Shown: in pieces, positions 61,279 through 64,000 of the stretch | Layout: each line of letters starts with the position of its first letter | Numbering within the stretch: position 1 is the stretch's first letter | Assembly: GCA_046233135.1 (NCBI GenBank) | Contig: JBJXHN010000012.1 | Location: forward strand, 1-64,000 | Length of the DNA: 64,000 bases | DNA from: JBJXHN01 sp046233135 | GTDB taxonomy: Bacteria > Pseudomonadota > Alphaproteobacteria > Rhodospirillales > Rhodospirillaceae | Direction: 5' to 3' | Position numbers and translations under genes: made by a program | Notes under the pieces: generated by a model | What the model saw: the letters and a program-made list of their open reading frames with translations, nothing else | Databases searched by the model: none | Told to the model about the DNA's origin: nothing

Positions 61279-62301
61279 ATGAATGTCATGAAACGGACAG
61301 TCGGGGCGCTGGTGCCTCGGCTGGGACGGGGACTGCTGGCCGCACTGACTGTCGCCGGACTGGCGGGGCTGGCGGCCCCGGGACATGCCGAGGACGCAGC
61401 AAGCTTCCCGTCCAAGCCTATCGAGATCCTGGTGCAGTCCGGTGCCGGCAGTGCGTCCGACATTTTCGCGCGCTCGCTGGCGCGGGCGGCGGAACCGCTC
61501 TTCGGGCAGCCGGTCGTGGTGGTTGACCGCTCCGGCGGCAGCGGGACGGTCCAGATGGCGGCCCTGAAGGCGGCCAGGCCGGACGGTTATACCCTGGGTA
61601 CCAATACCTTGAGCCATTTCACGAATATGCTCACGACCCTGAAGGGGAGCTTCGCGCCGTCGGACTTCTCGTGGATTGCCATGCTGATGCAGGACCCCCA
61701 CGTGCTGATGGTCCGGGCCGATTCCCCCAGCCAGACCATTCAGGAGCTGGTGGAGCAGATCAAGACCACCGCCGGCGGCGAGATCACCGTCGGCGGCTAC
61801 GGGTCCATGGGATCCACCGCCAGCGTTGCCATGCAGATGTTCGCCGACGCCGCCGGGTTCAAGATCAACTGGGTGGGCTACAAGGCCACCCCCGAAGCGA
61901 TGACCGCCCTGCTTGGCGGCCACGTGGATCTGGCCATTGCCAACCCCGGTCCGGTGCGTCAGTTCGCCGACGCCGGCCGCCTGCGGGTACTGACCATCCT
62001 GGGGGATCGGGAAGTGGATACCTTCCCCGGCGTGCCGACGGCGGAAGGCGCCGGCTATCCGTTCGATTCCGGCTGGCAGCAGATCCGTGGGGTCTACGGT
62101 CCCGAAGGCATTCCTGCAGACATCCAGAACAAGCTGGCCGACACCTTCATTGAAGCCTCCAAGACACCCGAGTTCCAGGAATACCTGCAGAACATCGGAG
62201 GGGTTCCGGCCGCGTGGGATGCGGAGGAATACCAGGCCCGGACCAAGACCATCGTCTCCACCGCCGAAGCCGGACTGCGCTCCGTCGGCGCCATCAAGTA
62301 A
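61279..62301 (+). CDS. Tripartite tricarboxylate transporter binding protein (TctC/Bug family)
   Basis: A 340-aa periplasmic protein with GGGAGG before the ATG. The signal is GLLAALTVAGLAGLAAPGHA-ED. Bug-family features: FPSKPIEILVQSGAGSASDIFARSLARAAE, VVVVDRSGGSGTVQMAALKAARPDGYTLG, and GGHVDLAIANPGPVRQFADAGRLRVLTIL. It binds a carboxylate. No TctA/TctB membrane genes are in the window, so it is an orphan, as is common for this family. A very stable stem-loop follows. Confidence 0.92.
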   Translation: MNVMKRTVGALVPRLGRGLLAALTVAGLAGLAAPGHAEDAASFPSKPIEILVQSGAGSASDIFARSLARAAEPLFGQPVVVVDRSGGSGTVQMAALKAARPDGYTLGTNTLSHFTNMLTTLKGSFAPSDFSWIAMLMQDPHVLMVRADSPSQTIQELVEQIKTTAGGEITVGGYGSMGSTASVAMQMFADAAGFKINWVGYKATPEAMTALLGGHVDLAIANPGPVRQFADAGRLRVLTILGDREVDTFPGVPTAEGAGYPFDSGWQQIRGVYGPEGIPADIQNKLADTFIEASKTPEFQEYLQNIGGVPAAWDAEEYQARTKTIVSTAEAGLRSVGAIK

Positions 62302-62323
62302 TCCGCCGATCCATGAAGACCAA

Positions 62324-62366
62324 GGGGACCCCTGCCGCCGGAAGCGTTTCGGCGGCAGGGGTCCCC
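62324..62366 (+). repeat. Perfect 17-bp inverted repeat after the TctC-type gene
   Basis: GGGGACCCCTGCCGCCG (62324-62340) is exactly complementary to CGGCGGCAGGGGTCCCC (62350-62366), loop of nine bases. No T-tract follows. It lies between the binding protein and the SDR gene and should act as a 3' stabiliser or partial terminator favouring the binding protein. Confidence 0.75.
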
Positions 62367-62406
62367 ATAGGGGCGGCACAGGAAACGGAAGAGATGGAGG
62401 ACGGCA

Positions 62407-63204
62407 ATGGGTGGACGACTGAAGGGAAAGGTGGCGATCATCGTCGGCGCCGGCCAGCAGCCGGGCGGGACCGCCGGAAACGGCCGGGCCGTGGCGGACC
62501 GCTTCGCCGAGGAAGGCGCGACCTGCCTGCTGGTGGACTGGCGGCAGGACTGGGTGGATGAGACCAGGAAGGCCATCGAGCGCCACGGGGCCGAGGTTTC
62601 GGTCCTGACCGGCGACGTGCGCCGGGAAGAGGACTGCCGGCGCATGGTCGAGGTCTGCCTGGAACGCTATGGGCGCGTCGACATCCTGCACAACAACGTC
62701 GGGCGGTCAAAGGGTGACCGGCGGACCGAAGAGCTGGATCTGGAGACCTGGAACGACCTTGTCGCGACCAACCTGACGGGCATGTTCCTGACCTGCAAGC
62801 ATGTCCTGCCGGCGATGAAGGCGAACGGGGGAGGGGCGATCGTCAATATCTCCTCGACCTCGTCCCTCTCGGCGCGGCCGACCGTGGCCTACAAGACCAC
62901 GAAGGGGGCGTTGAACACCATGACCCAGCATATCGCCATGGAGAACGCGCGCCATGGCATCCGCGCCAACGTTATCGTGCCCGGACTGATCGATACGCCG
63001 ATGGCCATCGAACGCCGGGCCGAGGAGTCGGGGCGGTCCCGGGACATGATCCGCTCGGAGCGCGATGCGCTGGTGCCCATGGGCCGCATGGGATCGGCCT
63101 GGGATGTGGCCGAAGCGGCCGTCTTCCTGGCCTCTGATCAGGCGCGCTACATCACCGGCGTGTTGCTGCCCGTCGATGGCGGCCTGCTTCTGAAACGAGG
63201 CTGA
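62407..63204 (+). CDS. Short-chain dehydrogenase/reductase, second copy
   Basis: A 265-aa SDR; ATG 62407 follows GGAGG. It has an extended cofactor motif VGAGQQPGGTAGNGRAVADRFAEEGA, then NNVGRS, the Ser in ISSTSS, and YKTTK. It is related to the SDR at 57154. It is 3 bp from the following gene, so their products probably act in sequence on the same acid. Confidence 0.91.
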   Translation: MGGRLKGKVAIIVGAGQQPGGTAGNGRAVADRFAEEGATCLLVDWRQDWVDETRKAIERHGAEVSVLTGDVRREEDCRRMVEVCLERYGRVDILHNNVGRSKGDRRTEELDLETWNDLVATNLTGMFLTCKHVLPAMKANGGGAIVNISSTSSLSARPTVAYKTTKGALNTMTQHIAMENARHGIRANVIVPGLIDTPMAIERRAEESGRSRDMIRSERDALVPMGRMGSAWDVAEAAVFLASDQARYITGVLLPVDGGLLLKRG

Positions 63205-63207
63205 GCC

Positions 63208-64000
63208 ATGAACGCACAGGAGATCGGTGCGACCGGTCGTATTCTCGACCTCGTGGACTGGCTGTCCTGGGACCGACTGCCCGCGCCGGTGCGCCTGGCG
63301 GCGCGGCGGCACCTGCTGGATACGGTGGGGGCGATGATCGCGGGCATGTCCGGCCCCGTTGCCCGTTCCGTGGCCGTCCTGGTGGGCGAGCCCGCGGGGC
63401 TGCTGGCCGTGCCGGGCGCGCCGGTGCGGGTGTCCCGGGATGGCTTCGCCTTTCTTTGCGGTACGGCGGCCCATGGGATCGAGCTGGACGACGGGCATCG
63501 GGGCGGCACGGTGCACCCGGGTGTGGCCGTGGTTCCGGCCCTTCTGGCCGCCCTGTCCGCCACCCGCTCCGCAGGGACGCCGGCGACCGGGCGGGATCTC
63601 CTGACCGCGCTGGTCGTCGGATACGAGGTGGTGGCGGCGGTCGCGGCGGCGGCCAATCCTGCCTTCCGCAACAACGGCTTTCACCCCACCTCGGTGGCGG
63701 GACCCCTGGGGGCGGCGATGGCCGTCGGCCATCTGCTGGGGCTGAAGCGGTCGGCGGTGTCCTGCGCCCTGGGCATCGCCGCCAGTTCCGCCGGCGGCCT
63801 GTTCGCCTTCCTGAAGGGCGGTGGCGACGTCAAGCGGCTGCATGGCGGGATGGCAGCACGGGGGGGACTGATGGCCGCCCTGCTCGCCGACCAGGGGGTG
63901 AGCGCGCCGGAGCGGATTATCGAAGGCTCCTCGGGCTTCGCCCAGGCCTTCGCCGGAGCACCGCCTGGGGAGGGGCTGGGGCTGTCCCTGCCGCCGGCAG
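63208..64000 (+). CDS. MmgE/PrpD family protein, 5' part (runs off the window)
   Basis: An open frame from ATG 63208 to the end, 264 codons without a stop. The start MNAQEIGATGRILDLVDWLSWDRLPAPVRLAARRHLLDTVGAMIAG, then FLCGTAAHGIELDDGHRGGTVHPGVAVVPALLAA and NNGFHPTSVAGPLGAAMAVGHLLGL, identify the MmgE/PrpD family (2-methylcitrate dehydratase, cis-aconitate decarboxylase and relatives). It would dehydrate or decarboxylate a tricarboxylate-like acid, which fits the TctC-type binding protein two genes before. About 190 residues are missing beyond the window. Confidence 0.92.
   Translation, partial: MNAQEIGATGRILDLVDWLSWDRLPAPVRLAARRHLLDTVGAMIAGMSGPVARSVAVLVGEPAGLLAVPGAPVRVSRDGFAFLCGTAAHGIELDDGHRGGTVHPGVAVVPALLAALSATRSAGTPATGRDLLTALVVGYEVVAAVAAAANPAFRNNGFHPTSVAGPLGAAMAVGHLLGLKRSAVSCALGIAASSAGGLFAFLKGGGDVKRLHGGMAARGGLMAALLADQGVSAPERIIEGSSGFAQAFAGAPPGEGLGLSLPPA

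Noticed and set aside
1..64000. CRISPR arrays, tRNA or rRNA genes, insertion sequences, prophage
   Set aside because: No regularly spaced repeats, cloverleaf-like or rRNA-like stretches, transposase or integrase reading frames were found.

Overview
The window is GC-rich, densely coding DNA with many 4-bp ATGA gene overlaps, occasional GTG starts and G/C-ending codons. Gene content (urt/fmd-type amide uptake, tripartite and TRAP carboxylate uptake, CaiB/BaiF CoA-transferases, MmgE/PrpD, AbrB) suggests a metabolically versatile proteobacterium, most likely an alphaproteobacterium of the Rhodospirillales type. No rRNA, tRNA, CRISPR array, insertion sequence or phage gene was seen, so the taxonomic call is inference only.

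Region 1 (1-14073, + strand) is a siderophore locus. It holds the 3' end of a non-ribosomal peptide synthetase (end of A, then PCP-C-A-PCP-TE), an HSL-type esterase, a TonB-dependent siderophore receptor behind a Fur-like box, an FhuCDB-type importer, an FhuF-type ferri-siderophore reductase and a PvdE-type peptide exporter. Together these would assemble, export, re-import and reductively unload a peptide siderophore.

Region 2 (14122-30987) is a nitrogen-scavenging island. On the minus strand lies a urease operon in the order ureE-F-AB-C-G-D, with fused gamma/beta subunits and an active-site loop unlike canonical urease. Divergently on the plus strand are amiC (amide sensor) and amiR (ANTAR antiterminator), then two tandem terminators, then a UrtABCDE/FmdDEF-type urea or short-chain amide ABC transporter, the aliphatic amidase amiE, and a MoxR-type AAA ATPase with a CbbO/NorD-like von Willebrand partner. 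The most interesting observation is that intrinsic terminators preceded by ANTAR-like hexaloop hairpins occur four times: before amiC, twice in tandem before the transporter/amidase operon, and on the opposite strand before the urease operon. One amide-sensing AmiC/AmiR switch may therefore control both nitrogen-releasing arms by antitermination.

Region 3 (30995-49687) is a catabolic cluster: a bifunctional enoyl-CoA hydratase/3-hydroxyacyl-CoA dehydrogenase, a pair of acyl-CoA dehydrogenases, an enoyl-CoA hydratase, a fused ABC permease, a GntR/UTRA regulator, an alpha/beta hydrolase lacking its nucleophile serine, a 2-hydroxyacid dehydrogenase, an enol-lactonase-like hydrolase, a GST, a CaiB/BaiF CoA-transferase, a carboxymuconolactone-decarboxylase-like protein, a flavin reductase-like protein, a two-subunit Fe-S hydro-lyase, and the binding protein and ATPase that probably belong with the distant permease. 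Several promoters share a motif that may be the GntR operator.

Region 4 (49751-64000) is a second, partly paralogous catabolic cluster: CaiB/BaiF, LysR regulator, TRAP transporter, GST, CMD-like protein, LigI-like amidohydrolase, SDR, 2-hydroxyacid dehydrogenase, AbrB-type membrane protein, IclR regulator with a palindromic operator, an orphan TctC-type binding protein, another SDR, and the 5' part of an MmgE/PrpD gene that runs off the end. The pathway looks like uptake and CoA-dependent breakdown of one or two organic acids whose identity cannot be read from the sequence.
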